In this document: positions 28,995-38,228 of the stretch, piece after piece | How the letters are laid out: every line of letters begins with the position of its first letter | How positions within the stretch are numbered: position 1 is the first letter of the stretch | From: Vibrio aphrogenes | GTDB lineage: Bacteria; Pseudomonadota; Gammaproteobacteria; Enterobacterales; Vibrionaceae | DNA: 64,000 bases | Direction: 5' to 3' | Assembly: GCF_002157735.2 (NCBI RefSeq) | Contig: NZ_AP018689.1 | Location: forward strand, 1,645,619 to 1,709,618 | The notes under the pieces: generated by a model | Seen by the model: the letters and a program-made list of their open reading frames with translations, nothing else | Told to the model about the DNA's origin: nothing | The model's database searches: none | Position numbers and translations under genes: made by a program

Positions 28995-29516
28995 ATGGAA
29001 AAACGTATGAAAAAAAATTACCTAGCAATGGCCTGCACTTTAGGCTTAATGGCAACACTAGCCGGTTGTAGTTCAAGCGAAGAAGTTGCTGAAGCTCCAG
29101 TTCAAACTCAAGAAATGCCAGCAACAGTTAAGGCTCCTATTAGCCTAAGTGCTGACCTACTTTTTGATTTCGACTCTGCAACACTTAAAACAACAGATTC
29201 TATTGATCAAGCAGTAAGCAAAGCGTCTGATGCGGATCTAAAATCAATCACTATCGTCGGTCACACTGATAGCGTGGGTACTGAAGAGTACAACCAAACA
29301 CTATCTGAAAAACGTGCACAAGCAGTAGCTGATTACCTAGTAAGCCAAGGTTTTGATTCAAGCCTAATCTCTGTTAGTGGTGAAGGTGAAGCTTCTCCTG
29401 TTGCTGATAACAGCACAGTAGAAGGCCGTTCACAAAACCGTCGTGCTGATGTCACTGTTTCTGCTGAAATCGAGCAACCAGTACCAGCTGTAACAGAAGA
29501 AGCAGCGGCTGAATAA
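28995..29516 (+). CDS. OmpA-family (Pal-like) lipoprotein
   Basis: A 173-residue outer-membrane lipoprotein with lipobox LAGC (C24 or so) and a C-terminal OmpA-like peptidoglycan-binding domain: LLFDFDSATLKT, IVGHTDSVGTEEYNQTLSEKRAQAVADYL and GRSQNRRADVTV, including the diaminopimelate-binding aspartate and arginine region. The ATG at 28995 has GGAG at 28983-28986 with 8-base spacing, so it is preferred over the ATG at 29007. Codon use is strongly biased to common codons, which suggests high expression. It is not in a tol-pal context. Confidence 0.88.
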   Translation: MEKRMKKNYLAMACTLGLMATLAGCSSSEEVAEAPVQTQEMPATVKAPISLSADLLFDFDSATLKTTDSIDQAVSKASDADLKSITIVGHTDSVGTEEYNQTLSEKRAQAVADYLVSQGFDSSLISVSGEGEASPVADNSTVEGRSQNRRADVTVSAEIEQPVPAVTEEAAAE

Positions 29517-29577
29517 ACGCCTCTAGCTTAATATCATCACTTCTTGTCAAACATTAAGACAAGAACACTGAATAACG

Positions 29578-29611
29578 AAATAGTGAAGTCTGCTTGGCTT
29601 CACTATTTTTT
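29578..29611 (+). terminator. Terminator after the OmpA-family lipoprotein gene
   Basis: AAATAGTGAAG (29578-29588) pairs with CTTCACTATTT (29598-29608) and runs into a 7-base T-tract. Confidence 0.9.
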
Positions 29612-29762
29612 TACCTGTTCGTTGCCAATTATTCTCTTGCTCTTGATTGACTTCTCGCCTGTTCTTTAATCAATAAAGCTGTATAATCCGCCGCCTATTA
29701 CCCACTCTCATTCAGCCATTGACCTTTTTCTATGGGTATTTCTGGCTTCTAAGGATACTTCT

Positions 29763-31367
29763 TTGATCTCAACTGCAAACATCACCATGCAATTTGGTGC
29801 TGAACCCTTATTTGAAAATATTTCCGCTAAATTTGGCAACGGAAACCGTTATGGCTTAATTGGTGCCAATGGTTGTGGTAAATCCACCTTTATGAAAATC
29901 TTAAGCGGCGCTTTACCCCCTAGCTCAGGTAATGTTTCCATCACACCGGGGCTTAAATTAGGCGTCTTAAGCCAAGACCAATTTGCTTTTGAACAGCACA
30001 ACGTGATTGATGTTGTGATCATGGGGGATCGCAAATTATGGGAAATCAAACAAGAGCGTGATCGTATTTACTCATTACCTGAAATGAGTGAAGAAGATGG
30101 GATGAAAGTGGCTGAACTGGAAAGTGAATTTGCCGAAATGGATGGCTACACCGCAGAAAGCCGTGCTGGTGACATCCTTATTCAAGCGGGTATTGAAGAA
30201 GAATTCCACTTCGACTTAATGCAACGTGTTGCCCCCGGCTGGAAACTCCGTGTGCTGCTCGCACAAGCCTTATTTGCCAACCCAGATATTTTATTACTTG
30301 ATGAACCAACCAATAACTTAGATATCCACACCATTAATTGGTTAGAAGAAGAGCTGAATCAACGTAAATGCACCATGATCATCATCTCGCATGACCGCCA
30401 TTTTTTAAACTCAGTCTGTACGTACATGGCGGATATTGATTATGGTGAGTTGCGAATCTACCCGGGTAACTATGAATACTTTTTAGAAGCTTCTGGGCTG
30501 ATTCGTGAACAGCTCTTATCGAGTAACGCTAAGAAAGCTGCCGAGATCAATGAACTGCAAGATTTCGTCAACCGTTTTGGCGCCAACGCTTCTAAGGCCA
30601 AGCAAGCCAGCTCTCGCGCGAAAAAAATGGAAAAAATCAAACTAGATGAAGTGAAATCATCAAGCCGTATTAGCCCTTCGATTGATTTTGGTGAAGGTAA
30701 AAAACTGCATCGTTTAGCGCTAGAACTCCAAGATCTAGGGCATGCCTTTGATGAGGAGTTGCTGTTTGAACAAGGTAATTTACTGCTCGAAGCCGGTACA
30801 CGTTTAGCAGTGATCGGAGAAAATGGTGTGGGTAAAACTACGTTTTTACGCTGCTTAGTCAAAGATCTAGAACAAACACAAGGTATTGTGAAATGGTCAG
30901 AGAATGCTTCTATCGGTTACTGCCCACAAGACAGTACCAAAGACTTTGATAACGACTTAACTATTTTTGATTGGATTTCCCAATGGCGCACCACCAAACA
31001 TGATGATTTAATGGTCCGTGGTATTTTAGGCCGCCTTCTATTCACCGCAGATGATGCAAATAAAAAAGCACGTAATTGCTCCGGTGGTGAAAAAAACCGT
31101 CTATTATTTGGTAAATTAATGATGCAAGATATCAATGTGTTAGTTATGGATGAACCAACTAACCACATGGATATGGAAGCGATTGAGGCATTAAACTCAG
31201 CGCTCAAAGTGTATAAAGGTACGCTCATTTTTGTCAGTCATGACCGTGAGTTTGTCTCATCACTTGCGACATCAATCATTGATATTAAAGATAAAAAATT
31301 GGTGAGTTTTCAAGGCACTTACGATGAGTATTTAGATCATCAAAAGAAAATGACTGCCACGCTATAA
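29763..31367 (+). CDS. ybiT: ABC-F family ATPase, YbiT type
   Basis: A 534-residue protein with two ABC ATPase domains and no membrane part, as in ABC-F translation factors that bind the ribosome E site. Domain 1 has Walker [10 protein letters not shown] and Walker [13 protein letters not shown], but its signature is the degenerate [12 protein letters not shown]; domain 2 has GENGVGKTT and [14 protein letters not shown]. The linker between the domains (about 240-320) is rich in charged residues. N-terminal [19 protein letters not shown] matches YbiT. The start appears to be TTG at 29763 with AAGGA 7 bases upstream; no ATG gives the conserved N-terminus. Confidence 0.9.
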   Translation: MISTANITMQFGAEPLFENISAKFGNGNRYGLIGANGCGKSTFMKILSGALPPSSGNVSITPGLKLGVLSQDQFAFEQHNVIDVVIMGDRKLWEIKQERDRIYSLPEMSEEDGMKVAELESEFAEMDGYTAESRAGDILIQAGIEEEFHFDLMQRVAPGWKLRVLLAQALFANPDILLLDEPTNNLDIHTINWLEEELNQRKCTMIIISHDRHFLNSVCTYMADIDYGELRIYPGNYEYFLEASGLIREQLLSSNAKKAAEINELQDFVNRFGANASKAKQASSRAKKMEKIKLDEVKSSSRISPSIDFGEGKKLHRLALELQDLGHAFDEELLFEQGNLLLEAGTRLAVIGENGVGKTTFLRCLVKDLEQTQGIVKWSENASIGYCPQDSTKDFDNDLTIFDWISQWRTTKHDDLMVRGILGRLLFTADDANKKARNCSGGEKNRLLFGKLMMQDINVLVMDEPTNHMDMEAIEALNSALKVYKGTLIFVSHDREFVSSLATSIIDIKDKKLVSFQGTYDEYLDHQKKMTATL

Positions 31368-31452
31368 GCTATAAGCTATAAATAATCACCCCACAATAGC
31401 GGTATGATGACATTCGTTATGGCTTATGAACCTGTCTATCAATCACCGATAA

Positions 31453-31486
31453 AAAAACAGAAACGGTTGACCCCGTTTCTGTTTTT
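31453..31486. terminator. Bidirectional terminator between ybiT and the DUF1499 gene
   Basis: A perfect 14-bp stem (31453-31466 with 31473-31486, AAAAACAGAAACGG and its complement) closes a 6-base loop. A-tract and T-tract flanks serve both converging genes. Confidence 0.92.
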
Positions 31487-31505
31487 ATATGGCTATTATT
31501 TTATC

Positions 31506-32261
31506 TTATTGGCTTGCAGATTCATTCTCTTTAAATTGTTGGATAAACTCTCTAATACGTTGCGCATTCACACCTCGATCAGAACGTCCAATCCGAGAAA
31601 CACTGCGCACGTCAACTCGGCTGCCACCTTCTAGTGCTACAACCTGCACCACGACATCATCGGCAAAATTAAAAAACGCCGTTCTTGCTGTCGCTTCAAA
31701 ATGGAATTGCTCAAAATCTTGATAAACCAGAGTCCAATTCAGTTGTTCAGCCACCTCCAACGCTTGGCGGTAAGCCGCGTGAGGAGCTAATGATGAAATA
31801 AGAGGTTTAATATCAGGATAAGCCTTTAATTGCTGATGAGCGATTTCTTCACCACCATACACCAAAGTATTTTTAGCCCCAGGTCTGTCATCTGTTAAAA
31901 ATTGAAATAATGGAGGCTGCTCTAGATTGGTCGTAATGTCGTGAATGGGAGGATAACGGACTGGTGTTTTCAATAAACCAACGATCATCGGCATTAAAAT
32001 CCCAATACCAAGCACCACCGCCAATATAGATTTAAACACGCCGCTTTTTTGTTGTTGCTTAAGGCTTATGAAAAAACCGAACAACCCAACCACAACCGCA
32101 AGATAGCCTACGGTATTATTATAATTGCGGCTGGCACTAAAACCGACAATCGGTTCCCATAAGCCCAATTGTGAACCAAATACCATTAATAATGCTATCG
32201 CAAAACATAGCACTGCGATAACCAAAGCAATATTCCCTGCATTAATTCTTTGTCCTATCAT
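31506..32261 (-). CDS. DUF1499 family membrane protein
   Basis: A 251-residue protein with three N-terminal membrane segments (about 10-28, 50-66, 78-97) and a C-terminal soluble DUF1499 domain (about 105-245). The domain shows ARTAFFNFADDVVVQVV and SRVDVRSVSRIGRSDRGVNAQRI, conserved in the family. Function is unknown. It lies 37 bases downstream of the Hsp70-like gene and is probably co-transcribed with it. Confidence 0.85.
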   Translation of the reverse strand: MIGQRINAGNIALVIAVLCFAIALLMVFGSQLGLWEPIVGFSASRNYNNTVGYLAVVVGLFGFFISLKQQQKSGVFKSILAVVLGIGILMPMIVGLLKTPVRYPPIHDITTNLEQPPLFQFLTDDRPGAKNTLVYGGEEIAHQQLKAYPDIKPLISSLAPHAAYRQALEVAEQLNWTLVYQDFEQFHFEATARTAFFNFADDVVVQVVALEGGSRVDVRSVSRIGRSDRGVNAQRIREFIQQFKENESASQ

Positions 32262-32298
32262 TACTTCTACTCCATCCTTAGATATTCTATTCGTTTAA

Positions 32299-33663
32299 TT
32301 AAAAAATCATCTGCGCCCAGCGTGCTAACCCAGCGGTGACCGAGCCAAAATAGTTACCACTGACCACTGGTACATTCGGTAGGGTAGCTTCTAATGCTTG
32401 GCGTAAAAATGGCGAACGCGCGCTCCCCCCTGTCATAAAAATTACATCCGGTTTTTGAGTTGCTTGCGCCATCACTTCCTTCACCAAATCCATCATTTTT
32501 TGAGTTGGAATATCAACCGCTTCAATCATTTGTGGCAATGTAATCTCTTGCTCTAAACATTCAGTCACGACCGACATCGATAGCGGATGGCAAGCATTAT
32601 CGGATAATCCAATCTTCGCCTCTTCCGCTTTGCGCACTATTTGATAGCCTAAAGTATGCTGATAAGCCGCCAACAAGCGGGCCAATTTTTCCGGTTGTTT
32701 GGCTTCTTTATGAAGCAATTTTAATGCCTTAAAGTTTGCACTTTCATAAAAATCTTTTTGTGCCACCACATTATTGATGGCAATCGGGTTCCAAAATTGA
32801 GTAATGGGCATTTCAATACCCGATAACATTTGGGAGCCTAAACCAAATAATGGCATGATCTGTTTGAAAGCCAAATGAATATCAAGATCATTGCCACCAA
32901 CACGCTGCCCGCTATGCCCTAATAAACTGGCGCTACGGTCGGTGTGATTCTGCCAACTTGGTCCCATCTCAATCAAGGAACAATCGGTCGTACCACCACC
33001 AATGTCCACCACCAAGACGGTTTGGTTTGTCGTTAAGGTGCTTTCGTATTCTAAACCTGCGGCTACGGGCTCAAATTGAAATTCGACATCTTGAAAACCT
33101 GCCCGAGTTGCAGCATGGCGCAGAATGGTTTCCGCTTGTTGGTTAGCCTCTTCCCCGCCACGGCCATGGAAGTTAATCGGACGGCCGATGACCGCTTGGG
33201 TAATGGTTTGCTGAGTTGAGATTTCCGCTTGCGTTTTGATGTTTTTCATCATGCTACAAACAAGATCTTCAAAAAAGACCAATTGCGTTGGGTGCAATCC
33301 ACTTGCGCCTAAAAAGGATTTAGGAGATTTTACGTAATACACGTCTTGTGGATCAGAGAGATAAGTATCCAGTGCATGCTGACCAAATTGCACATCACCC
33401 AGTTGCAGCTCAATATCTTCTTCTCGATTTAAATTGATAGCACGACGTAACGCTTGCTCACCTAACGCATCTTTCGGTTTAGTGTCCATAAAACGAAATA
33501 GATATTCACTGACCGACTCACGTGTGGGCGCACAGATCGTTGATGGGATATAAGGAGTTGCGCTCTCAAGGCCGACGTTTTCTAGCGCTAATAATTGAGG
33601 TTGCCCTTGTTTCATCATTGCGACAGAACAATTTGCCGTCCCATAGTCAAAACCAATAAACAT
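32299..33663 (-). CDS. yegD: YegD-type Hsp70-family chaperone-like ATPase
   Basis: A 454-residue actin-fold ATPase of the Hsp70 family that lacks the usual peptide-binding domain. Phosphate-binding loops are seen in MFIGFDYGTANCSVAM, VLVVDIGGGTTDCSLIEMG and VIFMTGGSARSPFLRQAL. I place the start at 33663: GAGGTGA precedes this ATG and the N-terminus then matches E. coli YegD. An upstream start at 33735 would add 24 residues without homology. Its role is not established. Confidence 0.87.
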   Translation of the reverse strand: MFIGFDYGTANCSVAMMKQGQPQLLALENVGLESATPYIPSTICAPTRESVSEYLFRFMDTKPKDALGEQALRRAINLNREEDIELQLGDVQFGQHALDTYLSDPQDVYYVKSPKSFLGASGLHPTQLVFFEDLVCSMMKNIKTQAEISTQQTITQAVIGRPINFHGRGGEEANQQAETILRHAATRAGFQDVEFQFEPVAAGLEYESTLTTNQTVLVVDIGGGTTDCSLIEMGPSWQNHTDRSASLLGHSGQRVGGNDLDIHLAFKQIMPLFGLGSQMLSGIEMPITQFWNPIAINNVVAQKDFYESANFKALKLLHKEAKQPEKLARLLAAYQHTLGYQIVRKAEEAKIGLSDNACHPLSMSVVTECLEQEITLPQMIEAVDIPTQKMMDLVKEVMAQATQKPDVIFMTGGSARSPFLRQALEATLPNVPVVSGNYFGSVTAGLARWAQMIF

Positions 33664-33761
33664 TGTCACCTCACCCATACCATAAAAAAAGGGCGCTGAT
33701 ATTAACGTATTTTGACTAAAATAACAGTAACCCAATGTCGCTGTGATTATCCGGCTCCATA

Positions 33762-33786
33762 ATTAACCTCAGCTGTGGATGACTAG
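33762..33786. repeat. Solo copy of the AACCTCAGCTG-GGAT repeat
   Basis: ATTAACCTCAGCTGTGGATGACTAG corresponds to the left end of the MITE-like element (16123-16147), with two changed bases in the core. It lies between yegD and the fhuF-like gene. No partner end is found nearby. Confidence 0.55.
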
Positions 33787-33828
33787 TTATTCTGCTCTTT
33801 AAACAATGGCAAATTAACTCGGCAATAG

Positions 33829-34593
33829 TTAACTCGACAATGGAAGTGTCGCTTTTCCTGCACGAGGACAATCAGGGCACACATCACGCCCCTCACAGCG
33901 ATACACCATGCAACAGGTTGTTCGCACATAACACCATTGTTGAGAGGCTAAATCATAATGCAGTGAATCCATCGCTTTTAATGACAAACCAAAAGCGGTT
34001 AGCCATCGTTTGGCATGCTGAGGGATATAATCTTGCGGTAAGTCTTGATGCAGATCTTGTAACCGTAATAACGCCATCACCAACAAATCCGCCAAAATAT
34101 GCTGGGTGAAACCGGGGCGAATTCTTACCGATTGATCTAATTGACTACGGTAACATTCAAACAATGGCAACAACTGTTCAGCGGCTTTTTGAATAAGCCA
34201 CTCAGCACTGCCCTCTTGCATCGGCTGATCGTGCAATTTGAAGCCGGCAACAAAGTTAGCCTCGCCACGCCATTGTTGCGCCATACTCGAAAGCGAAGGG
34301 AGTGCTTGAATGCCATAAATACTAATAAAGCTAATATAAACCGGTTGCCAAACAAGCAACGTCCAGGTGCGGTTTAACCAATATGCATGGCCTGCTTCAG
34401 GATGAGAGAGCTGAAGTTTAGCGTAAATATCGTGTAGTAATTCTTGATTGTTATGCTCCGCAAGTAACCAATCATCACCTAATGGAGCTTGCATGAGTTC
34501 ATCATGGAACAATTGACCGCTAAGATAGGGCGTCACATGGTCGGCATAGTGGAATAATTGTTGGTATCTAGGATCACTCACAGCAAGGCTCAT
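33829..34593 (-). CDS. fhuF: FhuF-like siderophore ferric-iron reductase
   Basis: A cytoplasmic [2Fe-2S] protein that reduces iron in imported ferric siderophores, releasing it. The C-terminal cluster-binding motif is TTCCMVYRCEGRDVCPDC, which gives the CC-x10-C-x2-C spacing diagnostic of FhuF. I prefer the ATG at 34593 (254 residues); a TTG at 34602 would add three residues. A near-perfect Fur box lies just upstream at 34616-34634. It would act on the cargo of the Fhu-type importer encoded 6 kb away. Confidence 0.88.
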   Translation of the reverse strand: MSLAVSDPRYQQLFHYADHVTPYLSGQLFHDELMQAPLGDDWLLAEHNNQELLHDIYAKLQLSHPEAGHAYWLNRTWTLLVWQPVYISFISIYGIQALPSLSSMAQQWRGEANFVAGFKLHDQPMQEGSAEWLIQKAAEQLLPLFECYRSQLDQSVRIRPGFTQHILADLLVMALLRLQDLHQDLPQDYIPQHAKRWLTAFGLSLKAMDSLHYDLASQQWCYVRTTCCMVYRCEGRDVCPDCPRAGKATLPLSS

Positions 34594-34615
34594 CAAACTC
34601 AATTACGTTAAGCGT

Positions 34616-34634
34616 AATGATACTAATTTTCATT
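34616..34634. promoter_or_regulatory. Fur box upstream of the fhuF-like gene
   Basis: AATGATACTAATTTTCATT matches 18 of 19 positions of AATGAnAATnATTnTCATT and lies about 22 bases before the start codon, so iron repression is likely. Confidence 0.75.
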
Positions 34635-34727
34635 TATATTAAAAAGTAAAAAGATGTTTAAAATGCGCGAAAGTTGTTTCATGTGCTGTGCTGTGACTAA
34701 TATGAAAAGATATTGCCGAAAGAAAAC

Positions 34728-34770
34728 CGTCATCCTGAAAAACGAGGTACGAGTGTCGTTCAGGATGACG
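34728..34770. repeat. REP-like palindrome with long imperfect stem
   Basis: CGTCATCCTG (34728-34737) pairs with CAGGATGACG (34761-34770), and AACGA (34741-34745) pairs with TCGTT (34756-34760) further in. A T-run follows at 34773-34778. Sequences of the type GTCATCCTGAA...TTCAGGATGAC are common dispersed palindromes in Vibrio as I recall; it may also serve as a terminator. Only one copy is in the window. The rest of 34635-34901 has no other feature besides the terminator at 34847. Confidence 0.5.
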
Positions 34771-34846
34771 AGCTTTTTTAATTTGTCGCTTTTTCTCGTA
34801 ACAGATAATTTACCCGCAACACCAAATGTAGCGTTCACTCAACAAA

Positions 34847-34873
34847 AAAGAGCCAACCAACGGCTAGCTCTTT
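34847..34873 (-). terminator. Terminator downstream of the second receptor gene
   Basis: AAAGAGC (34847-34853) pairs with GCTCTTT (34867-34873). On the minus strand it is followed by a T-run, fitting the receptor gene that ends at 34902. Confidence 0.7.
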
Positions 34874-34901
34874 ACAGTAATTTGATAAGTGATGCTATAT
34901 G

Positions 34902-37130
34902 CTAGAACTTATAATCAAACTTCACTTCAACGGTACGCTCTTCACCATACCAACAGTTCGCCGTGTCATAGCAACTGAAAGTATCTTTATCAAACAGGTT
35001 ATTCACACTTAAGTTCAGAGCAGCACCTTGTAAATCACCGCTAATATTACTTAAGTCATAACCTACCGAGAGATCCACAACAGTATAAGCAGGAACCGTA
35101 TCTGTATTGGCGGCATCCATTTGACGCTCACCGATATAACGTGCACCCGCACCTAAGCTTGTACCCGCTAACAGACCATCATAGAGATAATAGTTCGTCC
35201 ATAAGGTTGCTGCGTTTTTAGGAACATAAATCGGTGTTTTACCTTCGTAACCACCTTCACTATCTTTGGTAATTTCCATGTCAGTGAAAGTATAACTGGC
35301 AGACACATCCCAATTAGACGTTAACAGTGTTCTTCCTTCTAACTCAATACCTTGAGATCGAATTTCACCAATTTGCAATTCAGGTCCCCAAATATCTTCA
35401 GGGTTCGCCATCAAGACATCACTTTTAATAATATGGAAAACCGAAGCAGTCATGGAGGTAGCATAATCTGCCGACGTATATTTCACGCCCCCTTCAATTT
35501 GTTGGCCAATTTCAGGGTCGTACGCTTGACCATTACTATCAGTCCCTGCCGTCGGTTCAAAGCTCGTCGCATAGTTAATATATGGTGACCAACCTGAATC
35601 AAACTCATACATGGCTCCGATACGGTAAGAGAAATTATTTTGGTCCGTTTTAGTTAAACTTCCAACGTAATCACTGCTCGCTTGATAATTATCAAAACGA
35701 CCACCCGCCATTAAGATCACACGATTAATACGCATTTGATCTTGGAAATAAAAGCCCAGTTGTTCAAGCTTAACTTTATCGATATACACACCAGATGCCG
35801 TCACTTGCGAGCGATCGATTTGGTTATTATTCGGTGCAAACACATTAAAACTTGGTGCCGTTGCACTATTGCCATAACTATAACTGGTGTAATTTGAGCT
35901 GCCTTTTAAGTGTTGGTAATCCACACCCAATAATAAATTATGCTCAACCGCACCAGTGACCACGCGACCTGATAACTGGTTATCAATAGTAAAGCCTTCC
36001 GACTCTTCATCAGTGCTATAAATGTAACGATCTAAGCTTCCGGTTGTTGGATCCCAGCCGCTTGCCACATGATACGTATTCTCTTGATATAGATCGGCTT
36101 TCATGAAACGCGCGTTTTGCAAGAATGACCAATTATCATTAAATCGATGATCAATCTTGTAGCCTGCCATCCAGAATTCGCGTTCAAACTTACTCCAGTT
36201 TTCATCCCCCATTGAGGCATTTTTATCAATACTGCCATTCGGATTATCCCACACCGAACCCGAAGCAGGCATCGAAGAGTTCATGCCCATGTTTGGATCG
36301 TTCTGATAATAAAAATTGAAGTTTATAAGGGTATTATCAGTCACATACCAATCAATAGAAGGGGCAAAAACATAACGTTCTTCCGTCGTATTATCGACTT
36401 GTCCATCACGATGAGAGGCTAAACCAATCAAACGATAATACACATTGGAGTCACCAAATTGGCCGGTAGTATCAATCGATGCTTTGGCTAGGTTACGAGA
36501 GCCGGTAGCCACAGAGACATCGGTATGACTTTCTTTTTGCGGAGACTTGGTGATTAGGTTTACCATTCCGCCGGGAGGCATTGCGCCATATAACACTGAA
36601 CTTGGGCCTTTGAAGACTTCTACTCGCTCTAATGCAATCGGGTCAATTTGTGGCTGTAAATTCCATCCCGTTAAATACTGCAACACTAACCCATCGTAGT
36701 ACATCTGGTTATTTTCAAAGCCGCGAATGTTGTAGTTGTCATACATGGTGACACTGCCACCTTTTAACTCCGCATTCACGCCAGGTGCATAACGTAGGAC
36801 TTGTTGTACCGAAGTCGCGCCACGGTTTTCGAACTGCTCAGAGTCAATAACGGAAATCGACTGTGGCGTTTCTTCTGGTTCCAATGAGGTTTTGGTCGCG
36901 GTGTTACGATAGGTCTGGCCGAGTACCGTAATGGTTTCTTGCTCGCTGACTTCTTGCTCATTGGCGAGGTCAGCCGCATACAATGAAGGCGCAATCAGAA
37001 TACTGGTAACCGCTAAGGCAACCGGAGTAATGCAAGGGATAGTTTTCAAATAACTGGCTTTTAAAGAACTAGCTTTTAAAAAACTAGCTTTTAAAGAATG
37101 AGTTTTAAAATCTTGGTCAAATAAAGACAT
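34902..37130 (-). CDS. TonB-dependent siderophore receptor, second paralogue
   Basis: A 742-residue outer membrane receptor of the same family as the one at 22593. It shows a TonB-box-like ETITVLGQTYR, a plug (ETPQSISVIDSEQFENRGATSV, YNIRGFENNQMYYDGLVL, EVFKGPSSVLYGAMPPGGMVNLITKSP) and a barrel ending EVKFDYKF. CYDTANCWYGEER near the end parallels the other receptor. The N-terminus is unusual: SLKASFLKASSLKASYLKT precedes the hydrophobic signal core, encoded by 15-base tandem repeats. It has its own Fur box and lies next to an AraC-type regulator gene. Confidence 0.9.
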   Translation of the reverse strand: MSLFDQDFKTHSLKASFLKASSLKASYLKTIPCITPVALAVTSILIAPSLYAADLANEQEVSEQETITVLGQTYRNTATKTSLEPEETPQSISVIDSEQFENRGATSVQQVLRYAPGVNAELKGGSVTMYDNYNIRGFENNQMYYDGLVLQYLTGWNLQPQIDPIALERVEVFKGPSSVLYGAMPPGGMVNLITKSPQKESHTDVSVATGSRNLAKASIDTTGQFGDSNVYYRLIGLASHRDGQVDNTTEERYVFAPSIDWYVTDNTLINFNFYYQNDPNMGMNSSMPASGSVWDNPNGSIDKNASMGDENWSKFEREFWMAGYKIDHRFNDNWSFLQNARFMKADLYQENTYHVASGWDPTTGSLDRYIYSTDEESEGFTIDNQLSGRVVTGAVEHNLLLGVDYQHLKGSSNYTSYSYGNSATAPSFNVFAPNNNQIDRSQVTASGVYIDKVKLEQLGFYFQDQMRINRVILMAGGRFDNYQASSDYVGSLTKTDQNNFSYRIGAMYEFDSGWSPYINYATSFEPTAGTDSNGQAYDPEIGQQIEGGVKYTSADYATSMTASVFHIIKSDVLMANPEDIWGPELQIGEIRSQGIELEGRTLLTSNWDVSASYTFTDMEITKDSEGGYEGKTPIYVPKNAATLWTNYYLYDGLLAGTSLGAGARYIGERQMDAANTDTVPAYTVVDLSVGYDLSNISGDLQGAALNLSVNNLFDKDTFSCYDTANCWYGEERTVEVKFDYKF
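37044..37102 (-). repeat. 15-base tandem repeat in the receptor signal peptide
   Basis: Four units of 14-15 bases (plus-strand forms TTTCAAATAACTGGC, TTTTAAAGAACTAGC, TTTTAAAAAACTAGC, TTTTAAAGAATGAG) encode repeated S-x-L-K-A pentapeptides ahead of the signal-peptide core. Whole units are in frame, so copy-number change would lengthen the leader without breaking the gene. Confidence 0.8.
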
Positions 37131-37186
37131 GTTTTCTTCCTAACAGCAGTTTCATTTCTAACAGCAAAGCGTTAGCCAAGCAAACT

Positions 37187-37205
37187 AACGATAATCATTA
37201 TCATT
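37187..37205. promoter_or_regulatory. Fur box upstream of the second receptor
   Basis: AACGATAATCATTATCATT matches 18 of 19 positions of AATGAnAATnATTnTCATT and lies 57 bases before the receptor start. It is also between the receptor and the end of the araC-type gene. Confidence 0.8.
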
Positions 37206-37274
37206 TGCATATATTACGATGTTGCTGGATAAGAAAGTTAACAATTTGGTGCATGTTAAGAATGAGAATGGCAT

Positions 37275-38228
37275 TTATATCGCTTCAATCGGTAACCAAT
37301 ATTCCATCTTGGCCGCTTTATCTTGAATTTGAAAATCGGCAGGATAGATTTCCAATTCAAAACCATCCACACCACAATAGCCACTTTGGGGTAACCAATG
37401 AGTAATAAGCCATTGCAATTGTGACTTTAGCCCCTGAATAGGCCCTTGATAAGTCAAAACTGCATAATGTTGTGGCGGGATGCTAACTGACTTTAATAGA
37501 CCTTGTGATATGGCTGTTTGAATAACTGGACGACTCAGCACCTCTTCGTGTAAATCCTCTATTCCGATGGATGCCCAGTACACTAAACTTTCAGCGTTTA
37601 GAGAAAAGGTGTCGATCACTCCATAGCGAAGCCCGCTTATCTCGGCTTGAGACAAACCAAAATGTTCAAATTGCTGCCAAATATTCGGTACACTGGTTTG
37701 AAAATCCGGTTGCGAAGCAAATAAACCACTAATGCTTCCTGGGTGACCTAACAATTCAAATGTATCTTTAAATTCCACTCGGATCTGAGTAAAGGTATGA
37801 TCAAAATAAGGATTACTTGAATCTGAGCGCTCAATTTGGGAGAAGGCTAAAGGCTGTCTTAGCCCTCGGCGAATCGCTTGTTTACGGTAGGTTCTTGGTG
37901 AGCAATCAAAAAATTGTTTAAAGGCACGGCTAAAGCTGATTTCAGAATTAAAGCCAAATGTTAATGCGACATCCAAAATTCGCTCATTGGGGTGCGTTAA
38001 TAATCTTTCCGCGGCACGACTCAATTTTAATTCACGGACATATTGCGCCACATTGATGCCGGTTGCGGCACGAAATACACGCTGTAATTGCCAACGTGAC
38101 CAACAACTCTTATCGGCCAGTTCTTCTAATGATAAAGGCAAAAAAAGGTGCTGATGGATATATTCCAGCACCTTTTCTATACGAGTGAAATGGGGAGTTT
38201 TCGCTCCTCCTTTTGCATCATTCGCCAC
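37275..38228 (-). CDS. AraC-family regulator with GyrI-like effector domain
   Basis: A 317-residue transcription factor. The N-terminal part (about 14-115) holds two helix-turn-helix motifs of the AraC type (LSLEELADKSCWSRWQLQRVFRAATGI and ILDVALTFGFNSEISFSRAFKQFF, then SPRTYRK). The C-terminal half (about 150-317) resembles the GyrI/Rob effector-binding fold. It starts with GTG at 38228, overlapping the TPR gene stop by one base (TAGTG), so it is the last gene of the TonB2 operon. Control of the adjacent receptor in response to a siderophore is likely but inferred. Confidence 0.85.
   Translation of the reverse strand: MANDAKGGAKTPHFTRIEKVLEYIHQHLFLPLSLEELADKSCWSRWQLQRVFRAATGINVAQYVRELKLSRAAERLLTHPNERILDVALTFGFNSEISFSRAFKQFFDCSPRTYRKQAIRRGLRQPLAFSQIERSDSSNPYFDHTFTQIRVEFKDTFELLGHPGSISGLFASQPDFQTSVPNIWQQFEHFGLSQAEISGLRYGVIDTFSLNAESLVYWASIGIEDLHEEVLSRPVIQTAISQGLLKSVSIPPQHYAVLTYQGPIQGLKSQLQWLITHWLPQSGYCGVDGFELEIYPADFQIQDKAAKMEYWLPIEAI

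Noticed and set aside
34654..34905. 83-codon ORF between fhuF and the second receptor
   Set aside because: It runs through the REP-like palindrome and the receptor terminator and has no recognisable protein features.
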